Shown in pieces: positions 40,294-50,036 of a stretch of DNA of 64,000 nucleotides; positions within the stretch are counted from its first letter, which is position 1, and every line of letters starts with the position of its first letter. This DNA comes from Boothiomyces macroporosus (taxonomy: Eukaryota; Chytridiomycota; Chytridiomycetes; Rhizophydiales; Terramycetaceae), in the NCBI GenBank assembly GCA_027604185.1, contig JADGKB010000049.1, positions 1 through 64,000 of the forward strand. Reading direction: 5' to 3'. Position numbers and translations under genes: made by a program. The notes under the pieces are model-generated. The model saw nothing but the letters and a program-made list of their open reading frames with translations, made no database searches and had not been told where the DNA came from.

Positions 40294-41205
40294 ATGAAGT
40301 TGAACCTCTCACCAATAACTAAACTCATTACCAACCAAAGATCAGTGAATCTATCTGCCAAGAACATTGTCAACACCATACTACATGGAAACGTAAAAGC
40401 CGAGGACCTCAACGAAACCTATTCCAAGTTACTCGCCAGAGGCAAATCCATACATGAGCTCGCTATCCACAATGTAAAACCTGAAGCAATGAGCGATTAT
40501 ATTGCTGCAATGAAGGAATTCCAACCAAAGTTGGTAAATGATCAACGAAAGTTGTTTGGTGTTTGGGAAAATACTGTGGGAGAGTTGGATCAAGCTGGTA
40601 CTATTGAGCTAATCCAGTTCACATATGGGAGTATGCCGGATACGAAGAATTCCATGAAGCAAAGATATTGAATCGAAACAAGGCAAGTCAATAGTAACAC
40701 TAGGTTAATGATTGCTAATGCAGGGGGTTGATGGACAATTTGAAAAGACAATCAGACCAATGCTCCGTTCTAGAGACTCGCAAATTGTTCTCGAGTTTGC
40801 TTTCTGGAATGCATCGATTCCGCATGAACAGGATATAATTTACGAACTTCGCACCTATCTATTGAAACCAGGAAAGCTACTTGAATGGGAACAAGGTTAG
40901 TTTGTATTAACATTAGGATGGTAATTTGTATTGATACAGGCGAATGGGATTAGAAGCCAGAAAGCAATATGTCCAACCTGTAGGTGCATGGTTTTCACAG
41001 ATTGGTCATTTGAACTATGTCCATCACATGTGGGCATACCCTTCGTTACAAGACCGTAAAACTATGAGGGAAGAAACTTGGAAAGAAAAAGGATGGGGAG
41101 AGTCTGTCAAAAAGACCGGTAATTCTAATTAACAAAGTTGGACTAATCGATCACATGCAATCGAGAATCCTTACTCCAATCATCTTGAATAAAAAGCCTC
41201 TTTAA
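40294..41205 (+). CDS. NIPSNAP-family mitochondrial protein
   Basis: Six exons, 40294-40597, 40618-40682, 40724-40895, 40917-40920 (4 nt), 40940-41118 and 41138-41205, give 263 residues. The splices are fixed by alignment to NIPSNAP as I recall it: VHIWEYAGYEEFHEAK, QIVLEFAFWNASIP, IYELRTYLLKPGKLLEWEQGWRMGLEAR, AVGGFFSQIG-like VGAWFSQIGHLNYVHHMWAYPSLQDR, and HMQSRILTPI. The N-terminus looks like a matrix-targeting presequence. NIPSNAPs are ferredoxin-like mitochondrial proteins linked to mitophagy signalling in animals. The tryptophan of EQGW needs the 4-nt exon; the 41-nt gap before exon 3 is a doubled intron with a GC donor. Confidence 0.85.
40683..40723 (+). other. back-to-back pair of mini-introns (21 + 20 nt), GC donor
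   Basis: 40683-40703 begins GCAAGT after AAG (a classic GC-AG donor context) and ends ACTAG; 40704-40723 begins GTTAAT and ends AATGCAG. Only loss of both units keeps the NIPSNAP frame; leaving either one puts a stop in frame. Confidence 0.5.
40917..40920 (+). other. 4-nt micro-exon (GATG) in NIPSNAP
   Basis: Flanked by a 21-nt intron (40896-40916) and a 19-nt intron (40921-40939). Including it gives CAA GGA TGG CGA ATG, that is Q-G-W-R-M, matching the conserved tryptophan of the family. Skipping it (one 44-nt intron) runs into TAG a few codons later. Confidence 0.6.
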
Positions 41206-41293
41206 TAAAGATTTCATATTCCTTGGTAAAGCATTTCGATTCAGTCACTAGAATAATTTGAATCACGCTTGAAATTTCTTACGCGTTTAACAG

Positions 41294-44200
41294 ATGCAAA
41301 TTAGGTAAACAATAATCAACCGTAGACATTTGAAATCTATAATATTGCCGGGGGACTCGCCGAACAGAGTCACTGCCCTTGCATGGTCCCCAAACAATCA
41401 GAAGTTGGCTATCGTTACAGCAGACAGAATAATCCAACTATTTGACGAAACTGGAGAAAGAAAAGATAGATTTGCCACTAAACCAGCTGATTCCAAAGTA
41501 CCTCAATACTAAAATAGAATATTAGATCTTATTTTGTATGCGGTTTGGCTTTTTCACCAGATTCAACAAAGTTGGCTGTAGCTCAATCCGACTGCGTCGT
41601 ATACGTTTACAAATTGGGTTTGGACTGGGGAGAAAAGAAATCGATTTGCAACAAGTTTATTCAAACCGCCGATATCACCTGTTTAACTTGGCCAAAAGAG
41701 CAACACAACGCAATAGTGTTTGGATTATCAGATGGAAAGGTGCGAGTTGGAAATTTGAAAACAAACAAAGCGGCAACCTTGTATCAGACAGAGTCTTGTG
41801 TTGTATCTGCCGTGAGTAACGTTGAAGGAAACGCAATCATTACTGGGCATTTGGATGGTACAATTAACAGATTCTTTTTTGACGATGGAATATCTGGAGC
41901 TTCTCAAGGAAAGTTTTGCACTCATTCGTGCCCTCCAATAACTCTGGCATGGGGAGAATCCATCATGGCCGCGGGACCAGATAGAACTGTAGTATTCTAC
42001 GATGCTGAAGGAAAAGTGTTGCAAAAGTTTGATTACTCGTCCAACCCAGATATCCAAGATTTTACGGTTGCAGAACAGAGCCCTTCTGGACAGTGTATCG
42101 TCATTGGCAGCTTTGATAGGTCCTTTATCGCTGATTTAGGTTGCATATCTTCAATTATTTGATTTCCAAAGGACAGTGGGAAGAAGCTCAAATGAAGACC
42201 ATCGAAAACTTTTACACTGTTAGTGCGCTATCTTGGAAACCAGACGGCTCCCGCTTAGTAGTGGTAAACAGAATTTTAAACTTAGGGAAATATGAATAGT
42301 GCAGTTGAATTGTTTGATTGTTGTCTTCGAAGATCAAGGTACAAGGGGAAATTCGAGTTCAACTATGTTTCACCAAGTCAAGTAATTGTCAAGCGATTGT
42401 CTACTGGGTCAAGAATCGTCTTGAAATCACACTACGGATACGAAATCCAGAAAGTGAATATTTTCCAAGACCAATTTTTAATCGCAAATACGCCTGAAAC
42501 ATTGCTAATGGGAGATTTAGCCAGTTGCAAACTTAGTGAGGTGCCATGGACTGGAAGTGGAAATGAAAAGTTTTACTTTGAAAATCCGCATATCTGTATG
42601 GTGTTTAATGCCGGAGAGCTCTCTTTGGTAGAATACGGTGTAAATGAACTGTTGGGATCGTGTAGAACTGAGCACATGAGTCCTCATTTGATCAGTGTAC
42701 GAATCAATGAAACCAAAGCAGATGACGAAATCAAAAAAGTTGCTTATTTGGTTGATTTACAAACAGTGCAGATTTTGGATTTGACAACGGGATTAACAAT
42801 TGCTACCATATCCCACGATTCTAAGATTGATTGGCTTGAACTGTCCGGGAAAGCAAACAAACTTTTATTCAGAGACAAACGAAGGCAGCTGCATTTGTAT
42901 GATATTAAATCCATGACTAGAGTTACGCTGCTCCATTTCTGTAGCTACGTACAGGTAAGTTCTACTTTGATTATAGTGGGTTCCAAACAGTGATGTGGTT
43001 GTTGCTCAAAGCAGAGGAAACTTGTGCATCTGGTACTCTATTGATAGCCCAGAAAGAGTGACAATGTTCCCAATTAAAGGGGAAATTGAGGATATTGAAA
43101 GGGCAAATGGAAAAACAGAAGTTATAGTCGATGAAGGGGTCAACACAGTTTCGTACACACTTGATGAAGGACTAATTGAGTTTGGAGCTGCATTGGATGA
43201 CAAAGATTACGAAAGAGCCATTGCGTTGCTAGAAACTTTAGAAATGACTACTGAAACAGAAGCAATGTGGAAAAGCCTGAGTGCTACTGCATTAAAAGAC
43301 CAAAAACTAGCAATCGCTGAAAGATGTTATGCAGCTATTGGTGATGTAGCCAGATCAAAGTATCTTCATAACCTGAACGATATTATTGATCAAGCAGGAG
43401 AGGAAAATCCGGATGTAATATTCTCTAACATTAGATGGAACCAAACCATTATGTTGTTCGTGCCAAACTTGCTGTACTAGATAGACAATTCAAAGTTGCT
43501 GAAAACATCTACCTTGAAAAAGGAAAAGTCGAAGAAGCAATGGAAATGTATCAAGAGATGCACAAATGGGACATGTCCATAAAAGTTGCTGAGCTCAAGA
43601 ATCATCCAGAGCTGGATACGCTGAAGAAAAACTACTTCCAATGGCTGATTGATTCAGGACAGGAAGAAAAGGCAGCCCAGATAAAAGAAGAAGAGTATGA
43701 CTACATTTCTGCGATAAATCTATATTTAAAGGGTGGTTTGCCTTCCAAAGCTGCTCAAGTTTTAATCCAAAACTCCTTGTTCAACAACGTAGAATTAGCC
43801 GAAAGAGTTGCTGGTGCACTGTACAAGGGCGGAATATTTGAAAAAGCCGGAGAGCTTTATGAAAGATTAGGAGGCAATGAACGAGCTTTAGACTCTTACA
43901 AGAAAGGAAAAGCTTTCAGACCGGCTGTAGATTTGTGTAGAGTATTATATCCTTCTGAAGTAGTAAAATTGGAAGAAGTAAGTAAAAATTGACGTTAGCA
44001 ATGGGGTGACTATCTCATGACCCAAAAGCAGACTGATGGTGCGATAAACCACTATATAGAAGCAGGAAAATCAATCAAAGCTCTAGAAGCAGCGATCTTG
44101 GCCAAGCAATGGAAAAAAGCTGTTGGAATAGTAGATACTTTGCAAGCAACGGACCAAGCAAAACCATATGTGCTACAAATGGCTGAGCATTTCAAATCTG

Positions 44201-46693
44201 TTGGGGAAACAAATTTAGCCGAAAAATACTATGTGGAAGCAGGTAAACCGCAAGAAGCCGTAGAAATGTACACCAAAGCCAACAAATGGGAAAAGGCTCA
44301 CAGTTTGGCAATCTCGTACATGTCCAAAGAAAATGTATCGAATTGGTATATTTCACAAGCAAAAGAAATGGAATCTCAAGGTAAACTGAAAGATGCAGAG
44401 AAATTGTATATAACTGTTGGAGAGCCGGATTTGGCGATAAACATGTACAAAAATCATCAAAGCTATGATAATATGATTCGGTTGGTTACTCAATACCACA
44501 AGGATTTATTGACAGAGACTCATTTGTATCTTGGGAAAACTTTGGAGTCAGAAGGAAATTTAAAGCAGGCAGAACATCACTTTATTGAAGCGAATGACTT
44601 TAAATCTGCGATAAATATGTATTGCTCAAACAACATGTTTGAAGAAGCATACCGAGTCGGTAAAACACACGGCGGTCCAAATTCTGCTAAACAAGTTGCA
44701 TATCTGTGGGCTAGATCACTCGGCGGAGAAGCGGCTGTCAAATTACTCTCAAAATTCAATTTGCTCGATTCTGCCATTGATTTTGCAACTGAAAACGGAG
44801 CTTTCGACTTTGCTTTTGAACTATCGAGATTTGCAGATAAGCACAAGCTTGCAGATGTTCATTATAAACATGCAATGTTTTTAGAGGACGAGGGAAAATT
44901 CAAAGAAGCAGAGACTGCATTTATCTTGGCAGGGAAGCCTAGGGAAGCAATATTAATGTACATTCACGACGAAAATTGGGATGCCGCACTGGCAGTAGCC
45001 GAAAATTACGAGCCGGTTAGCGTGCCAGAAGTATTAATTGGGCAAGCCAAAGTTTGCTTTAACAACAACGAATTTGCTAAAGCCGAATCATTAATATTAC
45101 GAGCACAACGACCTGAACTGGCAATTAAAATGTACAAGGAAAGCAACAACTGGAAAGAAGCCCTTCGTTTCACAAAACAATATGTTCCAAACAAGGCTGC
45201 CGAAATTCACCAAGAATACGATAGATACTTGTCTGGCCAATCTGATGCAGGTAAAGATCACATTATCAAAACTGCTAAATCCTTTGAACAACAAAAGGAA
45301 TACTTGCGGGCAATTGAAATGTATCTCAAGCTTTCGACATCCCACACTGACGATTTGGACTTGCTTGAAGAAAAATGGGGAAGGGCTGCAGATCTGGCAG
45401 TGAAATTTGTTCCTGAAAAAGGAAAGGATATTGTAATTACTGCATGCAAAAAATTGGTGGAGATTGGAAAATACGATACCGCTGGGGAGTTGTACGCTGG
45501 AATAGATCAATTAAAGGATGCCATCGATACTTTTATCGCTGGAGGGCTATGGGAAAAGGCAAGACATATCGTATCCTACGCTCCAAAGTATACAGATTAT
45601 GTGGAATATGCTTATGTTAAACACTTGAAAACTGCTGGACAAGGCGATGCACTGGTTGAAGTTGATGTGAATGCAGGCTTGGAAGTTTTCGCTCAAAGGG
45701 GTGAGTGGGAAAAATGCTTGGAAACCGCTGCTGCTGGTATGAATATTGAGATTCTAAGCAAATACCTTGCAAGCTATTGCACTCTTTTGGTAACTCAAAG
45801 CAATTACCATACTGCAGTCAATGTAATCAACCAATATGGGGCACCTCCTTCTCAAAATATTTTGGAATTATACAAGAGGATTTCTATTGCAGTTTTGAAG
45901 GATAGAAATTCAACTCCAGAAAATATTGCTTCGTTGAGAAATATGCTCTTCCAATTAATTCATGGAACAGGAATCGTCGCTAATCCTAAATTACTGGAGG
46001 CATTTGGATTGTATCTTACAATCGCTCACTACATGAATCTTCATTACATGTGCTCCAAAAAACGAGATTTGCTCTATTTCGCAGCAAAGCAAGCAATATC
46101 TTTACTGAGATATACAAATATCTTGCCAGCAGACAAGACTTTCTTGGAGGCTGGACAAGCAGCAAAGGTAACAATTATTAATACAGAATTCTGGGATGCT
46201 TTCAATGGCATTTGTCTGTTGGAATAGATATTTAGATTTGACTGAAGCCATTGAAGAAGGAGATCTCTCGCTGATCGAAAACACAGACTTTATCAATACC
46301 GATGTTCCATTTGATGTTGAGCTTCCATCAGAAGTCATTCAAGTACATTTCCACTAACAATAGAATGAAAGGATCGAGCAAATCAGAGACTGGGTTCTTC
46401 AAGTATCGCTGGACCAAAAAGTAAACCAAGAAACAGACAAGAGAGAATGTGAAAATTGCAAGTCTTTAATCTATGATGCATCACTGAATTGTTACAATTG
46501 CAAAAAAGTCTATGAACCGTGTGTTGTTACAGGGTATCCACTATCTAGAAACAAAGTCAAATGCACCACGTGCTCTAAATTTGCAAACAAAGATGATTGG
46601 AACAAATACGTAATGATTGAAAGGGTAAACTCGCATTAATCGTAGACTTGTCCATGGTGTAGATCTAGCCAAGCTCCTATTTACTTTACATGA
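41294..46693 (+). CDS. IFT172: intraflagellar transport protein IFT172
   Basis: Eleven exons and ten introns of 19-22 nt give about 1,730 residues, near the animal length. Exons: 41294-41304 (11 nt), 41326-41497, 41518-42119, 42140-42263, 42286-42954, 42977-43414, 43435-43977, 43999-46167, 46187-46342, 46364-46624, 46646-46693. The protein follows IFT172 from [14 protein letters not shown] and the WD40 repeats ([30 protein letters not shown]) through [18 protein letters not shown] and TPR-like repeats ([35 protein letters not shown]). It ends in the zinc-binding C-terminus ([35 protein letters not shown]). IFT172 is an IFT-B linker needed at the flagellar tip, so the organism builds or recently built a flagellum. 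The 11-nt first exon is fixed by the alignment. Confidence 0.97.
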
Positions 46694-46837
46694 TTGAATG
46701 AAATCAATACTATAATTTATTGTTTAACTTTTTCATGTTGTTTGATAGTTCCACCTTTCTGAATTAGAAAATATTACTTTAGACTCCTGCCATTGTTTAT
46801 ACGGCCGTTGGACATGTCCCACTTTCCTGTTTTACTG

Positions 46838-47903
46838 TTAAACACATAGTTCTGAATTAGCAAAGTGTACTTTATAGTATGGTTTGTCTCTATATTCTCT
46901 TTGCAACACCTTTTGGTATTGGTTTGGCCGCCACGTAGGGATACCTTCAAAAGTAGTTCTAACCAATGGGAACAGTTGTTCATAGTTGTAATATCGAGGG
47001 GTTTTGCAAGATAGAAATCTTCTGTACTCTGACACACCTGTAATATCTATAAAATGGCCATTCCTAGTATCTATAAATCTAGCATCGATGACATTATTAT
47101 CCTGCTTTCCCCTGACTACATGGTTGTGGTTTACTTCAAGAATATACTAGTATAAAAGTGAATTACATGATTGGCAATAGTTTGGTTTTGATATTTTCGT
47201 AAATCGTACAGACTGTTGGCAACAACTTGTATATCAATATCGTCATCAAATGGCATCGTTCTTCCTCCCCATTTCCATCCCAAAAGCGTGCCGTGCATTA
47301 TCCAGTAGGGTATCTCTACTGAATCACTGAATATTGCCCTTGAATTAATTCAAATTACCAGTTTTTGAATAATTCGTGTATAATAAGGAGCTTTTGCTTA
47401 TGGTCTTCATATCCGCCTGAGAATCTGCTATCGAGATGGTGAATCTTTTCGTCCTCGTAAAAGTATTTCAAATCTTTGTTCTGCGCCAAAGTTGTTGGCG
47501 GCTCAACGAAGCTCTGTAAAGTAGGCAACAGACGGGTTCCTAATGGAATCTCAAATGGGTATCCCTCTGGATTCTTTTTCCTTTCCCATTTAGTAAACGT
47601 ATGCTGTTGATCTGGCGGTAATACTTGATACTGCACTACACACTCCGGTCCGCATCCTGTTAAAGTAACGTCTGACTGGTACGGCTGTATCAAAATAGGT
47701 TGCTGTGTTGAAAAAACTTCAACTTCAAAGTTATTATCCGTTTCAAAGAATCCAAATACATATAATACCGCAAGGTTCAATATTACCGAGCTTGATATAA
47801 ATATACATCTAGATCTACGTAGTGTTGGAAGAAGATACATGAAAAAACAACGCGTAAAAGTGGCAAATAATCCGATAATTCTAGTTTCCTGATAATTCAA
47901 CAA
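46838..47903 (-). CDS. LicD/fukutin-family type II membrane protein
   Basis: Exons 47903-47359, 47338-47167 and 47146-46838, with two 20-nt introns, give about 341 residues. A single N-terminal hydrophobic anchor (IFISSSVILNLAVLYVFGFF) precedes a luminal LicD fold: WIMHGTLLGWKWGGRTMPFDDDIDIQV carries the D-D-D/E-D-x-D metal and nucleotide motif. YNYEQLFPLVRTTFEGIPTWRPNQYQKVLQREY is the usual end of the domain. Family members transfer phosphorylated groups to glycans (phosphocholine in bacteria, mannosylphosphate through Mnn4 in fungi, ribitol-phosphate by fukutin). A Golgi role in surface glycan modification is inferred. An internal start 21 codons in is possible. Confidence 0.88.
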
Positions 47904-47945
47904 TACGGTATTCCGGATCCAATGTCTGAAATTGAGAATAGCGGT

Positions 47946-48300
47946 TTATTTCCGATTGCTTTGAAAGTTTGAATATGCATTTTCAAATAAAGGATTGTTG
48001 GTACAATTGAATGATGAAGCAGTGTCCTGACACACAGCATCCAATTTCTCTCTCAAACTGCGGAATACATATCAATATGCGGCCCTAATCACACCTTTTA
48101 TCAACCCATTTGCCCGATATTTATCAGTTATATTTCGTTAGCAAAAATAGCCAGTAACCTCATTTACATTCAATTGTTGGTAAACCCAATATATGTATAA
48201 TCAGTTGACGCTATAATTACCATCTTTTGATAATAATCAGATTAGCGCGATCCATCCAAATACTTTCTCTGCTAAGTACTACGGTAGGAAAGGTGTCTCG
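47946..48300 (-). CDS. unresolved small multi-exon gene
   Basis: Two minus-strand stretches read like protein and share a frame apart from one stop. RNITDKYRANGLIKGV lies around 48145-48085, and SLREKLDAVCQDTASSFNC, ending SNFQSNRK, lies around 48060-47946. An ATG with MARHLSYR lies near 48302. A 20-nt intron solution for the whole could not be fixed. The two cysteines eight residues apart and the small size recall mitochondrial twin-cysteine proteins, but this is a guess. Boundaries are approximate. Confidence 0.3.
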
Positions 48301-48355
48301 CCATGTAGCGTTAATCTGCAGTTATAATGATAGGTTTTATTAAGTTAACTTTAAC

Positions 48356-48688
48356 TTATAACGTGATGGCGTTATCATATACGGTGTTATTTACATTTTC
48401 AAGCCAGCTTTTTTCTACCGCGCATACTGTTGCATTCATAGAGTCTGTCAACGGAACTTGCTCTGTAAAAACAGAAGCTTGCAGATCATCGCCTATAACA
48501 CGGAGCTGCTTGATACTTTTGACAAACTTTAGCAACTTGTTTCTTCCATTCATAGTATTCAAAGCCAAGTTAAGAACGGTGGTTATACTATCCTGCGTTC
48601 TTACTTGAATATTGGCCATTTGATAAACTTTGATACCTGGATGTGCTTGAACGTACTTTGCAATTTGGTCATTGATGGATTCTGGCAT
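48356..48688 (-). CDS. small protein of unknown family, paralogue 1
   Basis: A 110-residue single exon. The core PGIKVYQMANIQVRTQDSITTVLNLALNTMNGRNKLLKFVKSIKQLRVIGDDLQASVF is shared with the gene at 49474-49773. The predicted fold is strand, helix (ITTVLNLALNTM), helix (NKLLKFVKSIKQL), strand. The size and the strand-helix-helix-strand order are faintly Alba-like, but no Alba signature (lysine near the first strand, GxGxAI loop) is visible. Function unknown. It overlaps a plus-strand open frame, which is its shadow. Confidence 0.6.
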   Translation of the reverse strand: MPESINDQIAKYVQAHPGIKVYQMANIQVRTQDSITTVLNLALNTMNGRNKLLKFVKSIKQLRVIGDDLQASVFTEQVPLTDSMNATVCAVEKSWLENVNNTVYDNAITL

Positions 48689-48916
48689 TTCAGAATATTG
48701 GTTCAGTAGGCCCTTTTATGTGGGGGTAATGAAAGGCGTAATTCGATCGTGTGACTAAACGTTTTATTTCAATAGAGACAATTGAATACGAATCTACATT
48801 AAAACTGATAAGTTTGGCAAAATTACCATCGATATCCATGATGTACATGATATACATGTTGGCTATTAGTATCACACAGCTTACCTCGATTAAACTCTTT
48901 CAGGCTCAACTAACTG

Positions 48917-49078
48917 ATGTTTACTGACGCCAAAACTCCCGAAATGGACTCACGAGGAGCTCAGCTGAGCAAAATGCTTGATTTTAAGGGGTGCAAAGTG
49001 ACCATCGGAACGGAACTTTTAATCACAGGGTGTAACAAAAGGGCTACTGTCTACTTGGATAAAGCTTGCAATGCGTAA
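48917..49078 (+). CDS. small hypothetical protein (53 residues)
   Basis: ATG to TAA on the plus strand, starting MFTDAKTPEMDSRGAQL and ending with KVTIGTELLITG and KRATVYLDKACNA. It has beta-rich, protein-like composition and a clean start, and it ends about 40 bp before the convergent minus-strand segment at 49121. No family is recognised; it could also be the last exon of a longer gene. Confidence 0.35.
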   Translation: MFTDAKTPEMDSRGAQLSKMLDFKGCKVTIGTELLITGCNKRATVYLDKACNA

Positions 49079-49120
49079 TAAACAATGGAAAGCAGCAATA
49101 AATGTTAATTGATCTCTATT

Positions 49121-49452
49121 TCAAATCAGTTGAACCCTCTTTCCAGTTCCCTTTGATACTAATTTGGGGAGGTCCCAAGTAGCCGTTCTGTACAGTTCAT
49201 TCAACAGCGCAATCAAAGAATACGGAATCTATAGTCTTCCTTATATAGTTAATAGATAAAGTAAACCATGGTCCAGTGCAAATTAACATAGGTTAGAAAC
49301 CACTGATAACCTCGGAGCATCTTTCAAATTGAATAGTCCAACCCCATTATACTTTGATTCTGTACTGAAATCTACCAACTGCTGCTTGTAATTTAGAGAT
49401 AGCAATTTCCAAGCCTCCTTATCAAGTCCTGCAAAATGACAGTGGAGGCCAC
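49121..49452 (-). CDS. unassigned coding-like segments, gene structure unresolved
   Basis: Two minus-strand stretches are clearly protein-like. The upstream one contains GGLHCHFAGLDKEAWKLLS followed by NYKQQLVDFSTESKYNG and LFNLKDAPRLSVVSN, about 49452-49290. The downstream one contains IPYSLIALLNELYRTATWD and LPKLVSKGTGKRVQLI with a stop at 49121-49123. They are in different frames, separated by about 60 nt with GT and AG ends but no clean 20-nt intron, and no start codon is visible. This is either a gene with an unusual intron or a decayed gene. No family is recognised. Confidence 0.4.
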
Positions 49453-49473
49453 CTTTATCCAATAATCAGCTAA

Positions 49474-49773
49474 TCAGAATAATTTCTTTAGCTTTCTATT
49501 CTCTTCCCGCTCGTCATCAACTGTATACACAGTAGCTCTAATCCCATTACCAACGACACGAAGCGCTTTAATTTGTTTAATCAACTTGAATAATTTGTTT
49601 GAACCAGTCATTGATTCTAACGCAAGGTTGAGTACCGTGGTTATTCTGTCGTGATTTTCTATCTCCAAACTTCCCAATTTGTATATCTGTATTCCTTGGT
49701 GATGGTACACATGGTCAATTATTTGTTGCGTTGCTTCTTTAGTTTCCATCAAGAAAGTATCGAATTTTTTCAA
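49474..49773 (-). CDS. small protein of unknown family, paralogue 2
   Basis: A 99-residue single exon, MKKFDTFLMETKEATQQIIDHVYHH..., sharing with the 48356-48688 gene the core IQIYKLGSLEIENHDRITTVLNLALESMTGSNKLFKLIKQIKALRVVGNGIRATVY. The motif ITTVLNLAL-x5-G-x-NKL is identical in spacing between the two. The C-terminus here is charged (DDEREENRKLKKLF). Tandem duplicates 800 bp apart on one strand; role unknown. Confidence 0.6.
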   Translation of the reverse strand: MKKFDTFLMETKEATQQIIDHVYHHQGIQIYKLGSLEIENHDRITTVLNLALESMTGSNKLFKLIKQIKALRVVGNGIRATVYTVDDEREENRKLKKLF

Positions 49774-50036
49774 CTGAGGAACTTTAATCTTTTGAAATTT
49801 AATATTGGTGATGAATTCCTATATTAATTAAACTTTAAGGTTCCAACACCTATGTATTCTTAAAGCTTATTCATCCCTCTGTATCCTTTAGTCTAACCTT
49901 ATTTACGGTTTACTGCATATAAATACCGGGTAAAAAGCAATATGTATTTTCTAATTGTAGGCTGCATTTTGAAAATGTTTGGTTGCTCATTTTTCAACAC
50001 TTTTTTTCAAACAATAATTAGCAAATAAACGTTGGT

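Noticed and set aside
46774..47037. An alternative cysteine-rich frame at the end of the LicD gene
   Set aside because: It is a shifted frame of the LicD C-terminal exon, which carries the expected LFPLVRTTFEG motif.
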